DNA from: Xylona heveae TC161 | Lineage: Eukaryota; Ascomycota; Xylonomycetes; Xylonales; Xylonaceae | Reading direction: 5' to 3' | Assembly (NCBI RefSeq): GCF_001619985.1 | Contig: NW_017264193.1 | Coordinates: forward strand, 1,307,726-1,371,725 | Length of the DNA: 64,000 nt | Shown here: positions 36,351-49,800 of the stretch, piece after piece | How the letters are laid out: each line of letters begins with the position of its first letter | How positions within the stretch are numbered: position 1 is the stretch's first letter | Position numbers and translations under genes: made by a program | Notes under the pieces: model-generated | Seen by the model: only the letters and a program-made list of their open reading frames with translations | Database searches by the model: none | Told to the model about the DNA's origin: nothing

Positions 36351-39300
36351 ATAGAAATTCAACAGATATTTAAATAGTCCAATACAATTGTACTAGATCT
36401 ATTAATATCATATATACATGTCTAGATCTAGCAACATCCTTAACAGACATTCTTTTATTACAAGAACCCTGGATTGGACCAAACAACACTACTATATCAC
36501 ATCCTTCATTTACAACAATATTTTCTTTGTCATTATTAAAAAGACCTAGAGTATTAGCTTTTGTTACAAAGCTTAAACCAGACCTACAATGTACTGTTGA
36601 AACAATAATTCAAGATGAAGATTGTTTTATTTTACAAGTACAAAGTACTATTATTTTACCAACATTCATTATTAATATCTATAATGAAGCTTAACAAAAC
36701 ACAACATCTTCTCTATAGACAATAGAGAGACTATTACACAATATATAACCATGGTCTAAAATACTTATCTGTAGAGATTTTAATGTACACCATGCATGGT
36801 AGAACTCTATGAAAACTACTTCTATCAGAGCAGATGTACTAGTTACATGGCTTACATAACATTAATTCCTCTTAATAAATACTCTTAATCTAATAACTTA
36901 TCTTGGAAATCAAAGAAATACTTCTTCAGTATTAGATCTAGCATTTTCTATACCTAATCTTTATTTTTATATACAAGATTAGTAAATACTTGAAGACTGG
37001 GTAACAAGATCAGATCATAAAGCAATTAAATTTATATTAAAAGGAGCAAAATTAGAAGAGGTTATCCACCTTATACATACTTCTTTTAATGTTAATAAAG
37101 CCAATTAGAAGATCTTTCAAAATATAATTCAGGAGCAAGAAAAGTATCATCTAGATTAACTACAAAAAAATGTACTAAAAAATACTATTTTAACTACCAG
37201 GCTAGAAGAAATAGCATGTACACTACAACATGCTATTAAAATAGCATGTCAAAGATTTATTCTTCAATTTAAACTATTTCCAAGATTTAAACCATGGTGG
37301 AATGACCAACTATCATCTCAAAAAACTAAAGTAGCTTAAGCAAAGAGACAATAGAAGCAAAACAAAAGCCAAGCTCTATGGAAAAAATATACTACTAAAA
37401 GAAACAGTTTCTTCAAAAGTATTAGACAAGCTAAAGAAATATCCTGGACAAACTTTCTAACAAATGCTAAAAAAGCTAATGTTTTCAAAGCATATTACTA
37501 TATCAATCCAAGAAAAGTAAAAAAACTTCCTTTTATCCAAGAACTAGCTATCCTAGAAACTACTTTTGAAGAAAAATGTTCAGCTTTCTTAACTACTTTA
37601 TTTCCTACACTACCTACAAGTCAAGGAATTATAGGAGTTCAATACAAGACTCAAATATGCCCTTGGCCAAAGATTACTTAACAAGAAATCAAGCATGCCA
37701 TTCAAACTTCTGCTCCAAAAAAGACTCTAGAACCTGATTAATTATCTTTTGCAATCATTTAAAGAGCATTTCAATACATTCCAAGATGGTTTATTCTAGT
37801 ATATTAACTACTATTAGACTAAGGATATTATTCTATTAGCTGGAGACAAGGTATAGGAACAGTATTAAAGAAACCATTAAAGCCTGACTATACTTAATCA
37901 AAAGCATATAGGATAATTATACTCCTTAACTGCTTAGGCAAGATTTTAGAAAAAATTATAGCTACTAGATTATCCTATCTAGAAGACAGTCAAGACCTAT
38001 TACATCAAAAGCAAATGAGAGGTAGAAAACAAAAATTAGTTATAGATGCAGCTATGATACTTACCCATGATATTCAAGAAGCTTGGAATCAAAAACAAGT
38101 TTTATCCTGCTTATTCTTGGATGTAAAAGGAGCATTTGATCATGTTTCAATTATACAATTACTACAAGTTCTACAGCAACTTTAGCTACCAAAAGTAGTA
38201 CTTAACTAGATAAAATGCTTTATGATACAAAGACAAATCAGTCTAGCTTTTGATGGACAACAACCTATGACAGCTATCAATACTAGAATTCTACAAGGCT
38301 CACCTCTATTACCTATCTTATTTTTATTATACTTAAGATTTCTATTCAACTACATTCAGGATAGATTCCCTACAGTTAAACTACCTAGCTATATTAATGA
38401 TATAGCTATAGTAGTCCAAGAAACTACACCTATAGCTAACTGTTTAATCCTTAAGGAAATTACTAAACTAGCCTTTACTTGGGGAGAAGAAAATGTTATT
38501 GCATTTAATGATACAAAAACAGAGCTTATTCACTTTCAAAGAACAAAAACACCAAGCCAAGCTACATGTACACTATTAAATGAAACTATAATAGTTCTTA
38601 GTACCTGTGTTAAATGGTTAGGAATTTGGTTTAACTTCAAAATATCTTTCAAAGAACATATTACTAGAAAAGTAACAGCAGCAACAAGAGCCTTTCACAG
38701 TCTAAGTAGACTACTTGGATCAGAAAAAAGAATATCTGTTCCAGCTGGAATTACCTTATACAAAGCTTGTATTACATCTATTAGTGACTTTGGATCTCCA
38801 ATCTGGTAGAAACAACAAATAAACTACAAAAACCTCTTTCAAAAACTTCAAAATCAAGCCCTAAGAAAGATTCTTGGATGCTTTAAAACAAGTCCTATAC
38901 AAGCTATAGAGATAGAAGCATGTTTATTACCTGTTAACCTCAGGCTAGAACTTCATAGCTATAAATATGCATTGAGAATGACTATACTATGCCTGTCACA
39001 TCTACTTAGACAAAGAACCCCCAAAGAATTTCCTCCAATATTACAAATAGGACAAGATATAAATACTACTAAGTATCTAGACTGGAATCAATAACCTACT
39101 CAGTTAAAATCAAAAGCATATCCTATTCAATATATAAAAATACTAGCTAAATTAGCTACTATTTTACCTACTACACCAAAGCTAAAATCTTACACAATAA
39201 TTGAATGGCCTCTATGGAAACAATTTCCAGCTATATCTATCATTAAAACAAGCACTCCAAGTCTGATATGATAGAAAAACACCAAACAATGCTAAATATC

Positions 39301-40240
39301 CTTCAAAGGTAAATTCTAGAAAAAAATTGTATAGTATATACAAATGGATTACTACAAACAATAGCAGGAGCAGGATGTTATATTACATACTGTCAAGATA
39401 TATTTTTTCCTGGCATCTGGGCTTATATATAGAAATCTATAATGCAAAACTCTTTGCTTTAACTAAAGCAATAGAATGGATAGTATATAGATCAACTATA
39501 AATCCTAAAGCTATCTGGATATTTACAGACAATCAAAGTATCTTAGATACAATATAATACTCTATAGCTGGATCTAGACAATAACTACTACTACAAATCT
39601 TTTCTGCTATTCAAGTTCTCAAAGACAATAATATTTAAATCTATCTTTAATGGGTTCTAGGACATCAAGAAATACTAGGAAATGAAGAAGTAGATAAAGT
39701 AGCCAAATATAGAACAATATATACCAACAAATTACACAAGGATGCATATACTTCATACAGCTACTTGAAAAGAAAGTTGAAAAAGCTTATTCTTGAGCAA
39801 TGGATTTACCAATAGCAAACTACTTCTAAAGGAAAATATTATAAATAGTTTTGAACCCTTCCACACTAGAAGCTATTTGAAGGATATTAAGACCTTAGAA
39901 GAAAACTAGTTATAACTACCATTCAATTCAAGATAGGACATGGTTACTTTAAATCCTACCTATACAGGCTATCTATATATAAATCAAAATAATATAGCTT
40001 TATCTACAACTTTACTCAGAGTCCAGCTCATTTATTACTGTCCTGCTCTCAAACAAAAGAAGCTAAAAAAGTTTTATTACAAAAAGTAAAGGAAAAAGTT
40101 CTTACTTTGAAAATATTATATACTGGAAAAAACTAGAACCACTTACTAGAATATCTAGATACTACTAAAATAGTATCAAGAATATAATTATTACATCAAG
40201 AAAGACAATATCAACAAGAAATATTATAGAACTAGGGTAA
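36347..40240 (+). pseudogene. LINE copy 1 ORF2: endonuclease, reverse transcriptase, RNase H
   Basis: ATG 36347 starts MNRNSTDI, followed by IVQYNCTRS. The AP-type endonuclease follows (LLLQEPWIGPNN at about 36450-36490, SDHKAIKF near 37010-37030). RT blocks are at 37840-38420: VLKKPLKPDYTQSKAYRIIILLN, then FLDVKGAFDHV, LQGSPLLPILFLLYL and the catalytic region read as YINDIAI. RNase H follows at about 39330-39560 (IYNAKLFALTKAIEW, WIFTDNQSILDTI). A Cys/His tail with AHLLLSCSQTKEAKK is near 40020-40060. The 38222-38809 RT segment keeps the frame of the start. The RNase H segment is in another frame, so at least one frameshift is present, besides many TAG/TAA. Endonuclease-RT-RNase H order and fungal type point to the Tad1/I group. 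Confidence 0.85.
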
Positions 40241-40530
40241 ACTTTAAGATGAAAATACTCCTTGAGATTTCTAAAATCAAAAACCCAAAACCAAAAAAAA
40301 AACCAAACTTTGATCTTCTTTTATTACTTTTATTATTTTTTACTTTGTCTATCTTTATCATTTTCTTTATATTGTACTAATTTTCTTTTGTTTTATATTG
40401 ATGGATAACATCCAGTATTAGCTTGACTAATTCTAGAGTAACTTCCAAAAGCTCAACATATATTTTATGTACTTAAACCATAGACTCTGCCATAGCTTTA
40501 GGACTGTATATAGAATAAACAAACAAACAA
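40241..40530 (+). mobile_element. LINE copy 1 3' UTR and tail
   Basis: The 3' UTR is shared with copies 2 and 3, including ACCATAGACTCTGCCATAG at about 40477-40495. It ends in a short AAACAAACAAACAAAT-type tail near 40520, as LINE 3' ends do. Confidence 0.75.
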
Positions 40531-40603
40531 ATAAACCTTCAAGATCTATTGTTATAGTATATCAAGTTTTTTTTATGATAGCATATATATTAGACTATAA
40601 AGT

Positions 40604-41674
40604 ACTTAGTTACCTTTTTATAAAAATAAAAAATTAAATTTAACTAAATATAATACTTGAAAAATAAAATAAAACTTAAAATTTAAAGCTATTTAATTAT
40701 TAAAATTAATAGTTTATAATTATTAAAATTAATAGTTTATAATTATTAAAAATAATTATACTAAGTTAAATTTAGTTTAAAAAGTATTATAGCAAAGATT
40801 AAAAAATTATTTTAATTTGATTTTAAATTTTAAATAATTTTAAATAATTTAAAATAGTTTAATTTAGTTAAATTTAATTTAAAAAAATTAAAATTAAAAT
40901 AATTAAAAAAATATAAAAATAGTTTTAAAAGGCTATTTCCTATTTGAAACTAGCTTACTTTTGAAACTAGTCTAACTTCAAAGCTTAATATTATACCTTT
41001 AAGCTAGAAGTATCTTTTTTTTAAAAATAGTTTGAAATAAAAAATATATATAGTAAAAAAAATAAAAAAATAAAAAAAAAGATTTTTAAGCTAGAGATTG
41101 AACTCAGGTACTTAGATACTTATAGTATTTATATATTTTCTAATTGGAAAATAGCTTTTCAAATGATATATTTTTTTAAAATAAAAATTTTTTATTTTTT
41201 TACAAGTTTTTTTTATTTTTATATTTTCTAATTAAAAAATAGCTTTTAAAATTAAATTATTTTAAATTTTAAGATTTTTAATAATTTTTTTTATTTTTTT
41301 TTAAAATTTGTAAAAATAAAAAAAACTAAAATAAACTTAAACTTAAATTTAATTAAAAAAATTAAATAAAACTTAAATAAAATTAATATTATAAAAAAAC
41401 TCTTTTAAAACTATTTAATTATATTATTTTTAACTAAAATATTATTAAATATAATTAATTTAGATTAAATTAAATATTTAATTATTTTATAAATAATTAA
41501 ATATAATAGTTTTAATTATATTATTAAAAAAACCTATAACTATTTTTTATAATTTTAAATAATTTAAAGTAGTTTATTAATTATAAATTTTTAAATTATA
41601 ATTTTAAATAGTTTTTATATAATTAAAATTTTATTTAAAATTATTTATTAAACTATATAAAAGGTACTTAAGTA
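40604..41674 (+). mobile_element. MITE-like element, family B copy 1 (TA target)
   Basis: The left end CTTAGTTACCTTTTTATA and right end TATATAAAAGGTACTTAAG are imperfect inverted repeats, each flanked by TA. The internal part at about 40930-41130 contains the same tRNA-like core as family A (AACTAGCTTACTTTTGAAAC and AGATTGAACTCAGGTACTT). The rest is AT-rich and non-coding. Confidence 0.55.
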
Positions 41675-42889
41675 ATGTTTTTTTTTAATTATCTTAATTG
41701 TATAATCATAGGATCTATATAATAAAAGCAAAAGGTTACTATCTTTAAAAATATTTAAAAATTCTTGATACATATAAAAAAATTTAACTTTTTTTTTATT
41801 TTACTACTTTTTCTAGTTTTCTATTCTTTTTAACTTTTTTGAAATAGAGGCAAGGAAAACTCTAGTAAAAATATAAATTTGTTTTTCTTTTTTTACCTTT
41901 TACTAGAGTTTTTTTATTTGTTTAGGGTACTATATTATAGTAGTTAATAGTAAAGTTTGTAGTAGAAGTAGAAAAATTTTTGTTATTACTTAGTATTTAG
42001 CTATTAATATTTTTAATCCTAGTATTTTTATTTTACTTATCAAAAGCAAGAAGATTAATAATAATCTAATTATATATATATTCTTTAAATAAAAACTATA
42101 CAAAAGTATTTACCAAGAGCTTTTTTAAATGTTGTAATAAAGGCAGAGATAGAAGCAGTAACTATAACTTATACAGGTTTTTATAAGTCTAGAAGGAATT
42201 TAATATTGTAAAAGAATAGAATGAATTAAGAATTGATTAGTTAAAAACTATTAGTAGGCTTATTAAATTTATCTCTACTAAATAAAAAAGCAGGTATAGC
42301 TTCTTCTAAATATGTTTTTTAAAGCAAAAAAGTATAGTTTTATACAATACTTTTAGCAGAACCTACTAGATTTATTTATTCATTTCATTTTTAAAAAGGT
42401 GTTTAATAAAAAATAAGTCTTTATTAAATATATTATTGTTTATACAAATCTTGTACAAAAAGAGAGTGTAGTAGTTAATTGGCTTTTACTTTATTTTATT
42501 TAGATATAGATGTAAAAATATATAGTTACTACTTTATTTATCCTCAAGTAACTAGACCTAGATACTTGAAAGATCTAGTCCTTATAGCAAAGATTATAAT
42601 AGTAATTTTGCCTTTTTTTGTTAAAGTAGAATATAATTTTTATAAAGTTTATCAAAGTAAAAGATAAAAACTTTACTTTTTATTTATTTCTTAATAACTA
42701 CTTTATTAAGGAGTCTAAAAAAGTAGATAAAATATATCTAGTTCTTCTAAATTAACTCATCTAGGCTTCTAAAATCAGTCATTATTTTTGTCTAAAAGGA
42801 ATTGAAACTATAAAAATTAAATTAGTAAATACTTTTTAAGTCCTAGAAGACTCTTTACTAAAGCCTTTTAATAGTAGAAGTAGTTAATA

Positions 42890-43075
42890 AAAACTCCCTA
42901 GGCTATACAAAATAGTTAGCAAAAACTCTTTCAACTACATAAAAGTAGTTACTAAAGACTTTTTCAGTCATAAAGGTATTGATAAAGATTTTCCTAGCCA
43001 TGAAAAGCTATTGATACAGACTTTTTTGACTGTAAAAAAGTATTGACAAAGATTTTCTTGTAGTAATATAAGAAA
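42890..43075. repeat. Degenerate tandem array, 31-34 bp unit
   Basis: About five diverged units with the core AAAGACTTTTTCAGTCATAA then AGGTATTGATA, for example AAAGACTTTTTCAGTCATAA, AAAGATTTTCCTAGCCATGA and CAGACTTTTTTGACTGTAAA. The core is similar to the arrays at 45967-46150 and 51017-51245. Confidence 0.6.
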
Positions 43076-43319
43076 TTAAAGAAGTTGCAAGACTTACTAG
43101 TATATTTTTTTGATCTTGTACAAAATTTTATCAAGTTTCTAGACTAAAAACTAATTAGCAAAAACTTTTCAAAGTAGATATTAGAGTATCTACCTTGAAA
43201 AAAAATTGTATATTTAGTAAAAAAAAAGAAAAAAAAAAGTAGAGAGGAAAAAAAATATTTATAAACAAAAAAATAGAGGCAAGAAAAACTATCATCCAAC
43301 AGCTTATAGAGATAAATAA

Positions 43320-43400
43320 TAATTAAACAAAGTATATAAAATATATAAAGTATATAAAGTATATAAAGTATATAGAGTATAGAGTACATATAAAGTATAA
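43320..43400. repeat. TATAAAGTA-type microsatellite
   Basis: Repeated 10-11 bp units of ATATATAAAGT, giving a low-complexity Tyr/Ile/Leu frame on the minus strand. Confidence 0.75.
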
Positions 43401-43873
43401 ATAACATAAATAGTATGCAAACAAGTAAAAGAATTGCTAGTTGCTTCTAGTATAATGCATGGACATTTTAAAAAAAAAACTTCAATATATAAATATTTCA
43501 AAAAGTAAGTAGAAAAATAAAAGAAGAGAAAATAAACAAAATACAAATAATATACAAACAAAATTTTAAAAAAACAGTATAATGTATAAAGAAAAACATC
43601 TTGGCAAAACTTGTCCTAATACATTAGTGCTTAAATAATATATTAATATTGTATAAATATTAATAGAAAGTAAATAAGTAGTAGAAATTATTTGCTTCAT
43701 TAATAGCTATAAAGGAATTTTTTATTAGTATTTTATACTTGTAAAAACTCTGGGCAATTTAGAAAGCAATTTATATCTCAGCATGTATTTTTGCTTAATT
43801 TTAATTTTTTTTTCTAATACTATACTTTAGGCTATAAATTAAAATTTTTACTTATATTATATTTTAAAATCTT

Positions 43874-43971
43874 AATGGTAATAATTCAATAGTAATAATT
43901 TAATAGCAATAATTTGATAGCAATAATTTAAGAGTAATAATTTAATAATAATAATTTAATAATATAATAAT
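43874..43971. repeat. 14-bp tandem array, seven units
   Basis: Seven units of AATAGTAATAATTT with single-base variants. Confidence 0.85.
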
Positions 43972-44448
43972 AGAAAAATCTAGATAAGTACAGGTAAAAC
44001 TATCTTAATACTAATTAATAAAATATTTAAGGTAGCTACCTAAGCTAATAATATTTATATTCTTATTATTCAAAAGACTAGAACAAAATCTACTAATAAA
44101 TTAATACTTAGTTAACCAAACTCAAGATAAGTAAATATAATAAGCTTTACAAAAAAATGATCTACAGACATTTTGGAAAAAAACAAATACTTAAATAATA
44201 CAAAAAGTATTATTTTAATAGCTTGTAAAGTATATGATTTGTCTAATGTTTTATTAAATATTAATATTAAAATAAGGTTTTAAAAACATAATAATAATAA
44301 GACTGTTACTAATAGTAAGTATAATTCAGGTAATTAGATAAGTTTTATTTATCTTTTACATGTAATAATTAAAGAATGTTCTCTTATAAACATATCTTAA
44401 CTAGAAGTAAATGCTCTTGAAGACAGCTAAAAAAGATCTAGAATATTA

Positions 44449-44580
44449 AATTAAACTATTAATTAGACTGTTAACTAGACTATTAACCAGACCATTAACT
44501 AGACTATTAATTACCTTGTTTATTATGATTGTAATTATAACTACAATTATAATTACAACTACAACCATAACTATAATACT
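44449..44580. repeat. Adjacent 12-bp and 6-bp tandem arrays
   Basis: 44449-44514 repeats ATTAACTAGACT-like 12-mers, reading NSLV/NSLI on the minus strand. 44523-44580 repeats ACAATTATAATT / ACTACA 6-mers. They produce spurious open frames on both strands. Confidence 0.8.
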
Positions 44581-45788
44581 ATTTTTAGTCCTAGTTCCAG
44601 TTATAACTAAAACATTATTTTCAGTCCTAGACCTAGTTTTAGCTACAACTTGTATCCTTACAATCAATATTATTATGGGAGCCTTTAACTCTACTAGATC
44701 TAAGTTATAATAAAAATAATATTATACTTGATAGCCTACCTTTACAACTATTTTAATTTTTTAAAGCAATAACTTGACAGAAAAGTTTGATCAAAAGTAT
44801 ATATTTTAGAATAACACATGCATTCTAGCTTGAAAAAGAAGCCATTATAAGTAAATTATTTATTATATAATAAGCTAATATTGAGGCAAAATCTACTTTA
44901 GATAAAAATTTTAATATGCTAGAAGATATTGAAAAAAGTTACATAGGCAAATAATTCACTAGACAATCTACTACCTTATCTACTACCTCATCCACTAATA
45001 GATTTACATCTAAATCTAAATTTGAAATTAAAAGCAAGCAAAAACAACAGAAAAGCACTATAATAATAATATAAATTCTAGGAAACTATTTTAAAAGAGA
45101 ACTTCTGCTTTACAGTAAGGTTTTTTTTGTAAAGTTTTTCTAACAAGATAGTCTTAGAGTCAATTCTAGAAGTAATGCTTAGAATTGTACATATAAACCA
45201 GTTTTACATTAATGTAGCTAATGAAGTATAAAAGTACTACAAAAACTATAAATATAATATTTTGAAGCAAGCTATAAAGTAGATCAAGAAGTTTATTAAT
45301 ACAAGTGATAAAAACTAGCTAAGTAAATGTACAATATTTAAAATATTAAAAAATTACATTGACTAAAAATTTTAACAATAATGATTAGAAGTTATATTTT
45401 TTTTACAATATCTATAGTTAATTTTTACAAAATTAATGACTTTGGAATAGTTTTTTTATAATGTTAGTCCATGATCTAAGTTTTATATTATTTACTTATC
45501 AATTGTCTTTTAAATTTGTTTGTTATATTAATTATTACCTACTGTCTCAAGCAAATATATAAACATGATCCAGAAGTTTTTAGTCTTGAAAAATATATAT
45601 AAAATTATTTTTTTAACATATTATATGCTTTTTGTTGCAAAAAAGAGTTTTATACTTGCCTCTACAAGATTGATTTTTCAATAAAAAAATAGATACTGTT
45701 AGTATATTAAAAAAAACTACTAATTAACCTAAACAAAAACCTGGATATAGATATTAATAATGCATTTTTTAAGAAAGTTATTTGATAA

Positions 45789-45850
45789 TTTGTATACTTA
45801 TTTTTTGTACTTGTTTTTTGTACTTGTTTTTTGTACTTGTTTTTTTTTTG
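45789..45850. repeat. 13-bp tandem array, about four units
   Basis: CTTGTTTTTTGTA is repeated about four times, the first and last units being variant. Confidence 0.8.
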
Positions 45851-45889
45851 TATTTATCTTTTATGTAGCTATCAATATATATTAATACT

Positions 45890-46610
45890 TTTACTATTTT
45901 AGATACTCAAAATATTTATATACTTTGGCTTAAGTAATCTAGTTTTCTTTTATAACTATAATGAGATTTAGAATTTTAACTGCTAGCAATCATCTGGCAA
46001 AAACTTTTCTTGCTAGTTAATATAGATCTAAAGGTTTCTAGTAAAAACTTTTCTTGCTAGTCAATATAGATCCAGAACTTTTTAATAAAAACTTTCTTTG
46101 CTTTTTTAATCTAGATATAAGCCTTTCTGGTAAAGACTTTCTTACTTATAGATGAATTTTAAATTAAATTAATATTAAATTTTTTAATAATTTTAAAATA
46201 TTTTTAATTTTTAAATTAATTTTTTTAATATATAAATATTACAATTAAAGTAAACCTACAATTAAGTACTAAATTTAATTAATATTAATAAATTAAAAAT
46301 AAAATATAATTCAATTAAATTATTAAATAAAAAAACTTTTTTTATTAAATTATTTGTTATATTTAAAATTAAATTTAATATTTAATTATTTTATAAATAG
46401 TTTAAATACTATTTATAACTAAATATAATAGTCTTAAATATTTTAATTTTAAAACTAATAGATAATTAATTATAATATATTATTAAAAAAACTTATAACT
46501 ATATTTAATAATTTTAAATAATTTTTTTATAATTAAAATTTTATAATTAAAATTTTATTTAAAATTATTTATTAAATTATATAAAAGGCATCTAGGTATA
46601 TTTTAAATTT
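45890..46610. repeat. Dispersed AT-rich repeat with internal 45-bp array, copy 1
   Basis: This is similar over about 700 bp to 50935-51616, starting near ACTTTAGATACTCAAAATAT. Both contain 3-5 tandem units of about 45 bp with the core AAAACTTTTCTTGCTAGT then TAATATAGATC. The last 150 bp also match the right part of MITE B copy 1 (AAAATTATTTATTAAATTAT then ATAAAAGG). It may be a family B element, but the left end is not defined. Confidence 0.6.
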
Positions 46611-47084
46611 ATTTTAAGCTTTTTAAATATTTAATCATATTATTTAGACTTGTAAATACTTTAGTAATCTTTCAAGTATTAATTAACAAAACTCATGCCA
46701 AGTATTTATATGTTTTTTTACATTGCTTATATAGATAATATTTTGATTTTTAACTAAATGAAAAAAATATTAATAATATGTTACCTAACTTTTTAGATGA
46801 TTTTACAACTTTAATCTCTTTACAAAATTTATTAAATATATATTTTATATTATAGTAGTCATTTTTTTAGAATTTATTATCTCTAGTAAAAGTATTAGTA
46901 TAAAAAGTAAATAAGTTAAAATAATAAAATTAATTACTATTAAAAAAATTGAAATGTTTTTTTAAATTTACTAACTTTTACAAGTAATTTATTAATAAAT
47001 ATTTTTGCATTATTATATTCTTTTTCAAATATCTTACTAAGTTAAAGAAAAAAATTTTTTAAAGAAAAATAACTTAAATAAAGT
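46611..47084. other. AT-rich spacer, nothing recognised
   Basis: CpG-free AT-rich sequence with no open frame or repeat that I can name. Confidence 0.6.
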
Positions 47085-48840
47085 TCTTTATTTTTATTAA
47101 TAAAACTTTAAATCAAGTACAAATTAATTTAAACTAAAAAAAACTTTTCAAGTTCTTAATTCTATTTTGATTAACTTTGTTTAAGTTAAAATTAATAAAA
47201 TTATAAAAGTTTGAAAGTTTTTTTATTTTAAAAATAAAAAAAAAGGTTTTTTTCCTTACCACTTAATTAAATCTTATTTTATCTACTTTAAACTTGTTTT
47301 AAATATTTATCTATTCATTTTATTCAATTTATTTAAAATTCACAAAAAAATTACTAGTGATTGTAGTTTTTTTGTATTTTAAATTCTAGGTGCTAAATAC
47401 TATATTACTAAATAAAAAATTTTTACTCTCTCTATAATTCCACCAATTCTTGTTAAATCTTCTTTAAAACTTGTTTACTGTTTTTTGTATACAAAAACAT
47501 TGTATTTCATTTTGAATCTTGTTATTATCTCTAGTTTCCATTATTATTTGTATAAGTAAACTTTTTGGTTGTCTAGTTATATGACATTCTTTTTAGAGTA
47601 CTTTATACTAAAAGTTAGATGATTTCTTCTTATAACACTATTAATTCTTTATTAATTTCATTTCTGCAAGTTATTTTATTAAGTTTTGATAAAAATTTAT
47701 ATCTAATTTTGTACTACCTCTCTGGACCTGAATCTAGACCTGGATTTTCTTTTGTTTTTAAACTATCTTTGTATTTAGTTTTATACTTTCTAGAATTTAA
47801 AACAAACTACCTTTATAGACTTTGAAAAAAGTAAGTTTTTATTTGTTTAAGTTATTTATTTGCTTTATTTTCAAAAAATACCAAGGACCAAAGATATAAA
47901 ATTAGGCTCTAAAAACACTATATTCTAGTATTTTATCCTAGCTTTTAACTGTATTAGAGGCTTTTTTCCTTAAAAATCTAATATATTTAATACTTTGTAA
48001 AGAGCAAAAGCTTTTATAAAGGATAGCTAATAGCTATAAAATTAATTTAGTACTCTTTAAGCTACTGTTTAAAGAAATTTTTTTAATCTTTACTAGCTAG
48101 ATAAAATTCTAGAAGTAAGAAACAAGTTTTTTTGCCTTTAATAAAAAAAATATTAATCTTGGCTAGATTCTTTTATATCTAAAATAGTAAATTCTTGACA
48201 ACTTTAACAATTAAAACTTGAGAGAGCTATATCTAGCTATAAAAAATAGATTGTAAACTAAAATTTAGACTAGATTTTTACTAAATTAAATATAGACTAG
48301 GCTTGGTTTATACTACAATTTAGTAAAAAAAAATAAATACTATTTTGGTAGCAAGAAATAAAGCTTGAAAGATATTTATAAGTAAAGTCTTGCTTTTTGA
48401 AAGAGTAATTTAGAGAGGTAATAAAAAGTAAATTTAAAAACAGAACTTGCTTTTAAAAAAAATATAAGTTGAATATCTACAAAGAATTTTCTATCTTTAC
48501 TACTATTTTCTATTGCTTTGATTAAAAATATTTTAATTAAGATAGCTTCCACTATTCAATCAATAGAAAAAGAGCTAGACATAGATTTTCTAGTTCAAGT
48601 ACTATAAAAATTTTTAACTCCAAGACCTAGACAACTACACTTAAAAAAAAAATAACAAACTACCAACACTACTATAAAAAAAAATCTAAATAGTAGTTAA
48701 ACAAAACTAATAACTAATTTAAATTTTAACTATACTAACTACCTTCAAAAACTTTTAACAACAAACAACTTAAGATATTCAAAATATTAATTAACTTTTA
48801 CAAGCTATTCAAGAAAGAAAAAAATTTTATATCATAAAAC
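47085..48840 (+). mobile_element. LINE copy 2, 5' region and start of ORF1
   Basis: This aligns with 25210-25720 and 33540-35240 of copy 1. It has a single 5' monomer and many more C-to-T/G-to-A changes (for example GGACCTGAATCTAGACCTGG against GGACCTGGACCTGGACCTGG). The ORF1 start region is at about 48540. The match breaks at 48840, where MITE A copy 2 begins. Confidence 0.85.
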
Positions 48841-48842
48841 TA

Positions 48843-49800
48843 CTTACATGCAGATAGTATAAATTTTTAAATTGTTTTAAAATATTAAAAATAGTATTAA
48901 TTTTATAATTAATAGATATAAATTAATTTTAATTATTTTAATTATATATATATAATTAATTATTTTATATTTATATTAAATAATTAAAATTTAATTTAAT
49001 TTATATTTAATAATTGAAAACAATTTTTTAAATTTTTTTTAAGTTTTAAAAATATTTTTAAATTATATAAAATGTATTTTTATATTAATTTAATAATTGT
49101 ATTGATTTTATTTAAAATAATTAAATATAGTTTTTTATATAAAGTTTTATATTTAATTTAAAATTTTTAAAAACTTTATAATAATATTAAATCTTATTAA
49201 ATGTTATAAAATATTTCTAAAATAATTTAAAATTTAAAATTTTTTGAAAATAGTTTTTAATTAATTTAAAATAGTATAAAACTATTTTAAAAATAAAAAA
49301 ATAAAAATAAAAAGATATGTAAAAAAATAAAAATAATATTTTTAAAAAATATATCATTTGAAAAACTATTTCCTAATTAGGAAATATATAAATATTATAA
49401 GTATCTAAGTACCTGAGTTCAATCCCCAGCTGAAAAATCTTTTTTTTTATTTTTTTTATTTTTTTCTATTATATATATTTTATATCTTAAACTATTTTTA
49501 GAAAAAAAGTGCTTTTAGCTCAATGGTATAATATTGAGCTCTAAAGTTAGACTAGTTTATAAAGTAAGCTAGTCCCAAATAGGAAATAAATTATTATAAT
49601 TATTTTTTTATTTTTTTTATTTTTCATTATATTTAAATTATTTATATTTAATAATTTTAAATATATTTTAATTATTTATATTTAATTTAAAAATTTTGAA
49701 AAATTTATAATAATATTAAATTTTATTAAATATTATAAAATATTTTTTAAATAAAAAATAATTTTAAATGAATTAAAAATTTATACTATCTGCATGTAAG
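48843..49800 (+). mobile_element. MITE-like element, family A copy 2 (TA target)
   Basis: 958 bp with inverted ends CTTACATGCAGATAGTATAA and TTATACTATCTGCATGTAAG, perfect over at least 20 bp, and flanking TA at 48841-48842 and 49801-49802. The core on + has GAGTTCAATCCCC (49415-49427) and then TAGCTCAATGG (49516-49526), the reverse order of a tRNA promoter. It is non-coding. It sits exactly at the internal deletion of LINE copy 2. Confidence 0.8.

Larger units (their letters stand above)
41675..45889. other. AT-rich stretch with tandem repeats, no supportable gene
   Basis: It is CpG-free. A stretch at about 42430-42850 looks like former coding sequence but is not recognised. Several short tandem arrays, listed separately, occupy 42890-44580 and 45789-45850. 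Open frames here are low-complexity Ile/Tyr/Leu or Val strings and are not gene-like. Confidence 0.5.

Noticed and set aside
43144-43561. Two overlapping minus-strand open frames of 85-87 codons
   Set aside because: The translation is almost only Tyr, Ile, Leu and Phe from AT-rich microsatellites; there is no conserved pattern.
44446-44710. Open frames on both strands (64-73 codons)
   Set aside because: They are produced by 12-bp and 6-bp tandem arrays; the NSLV and VVVII strings are repeat translation.
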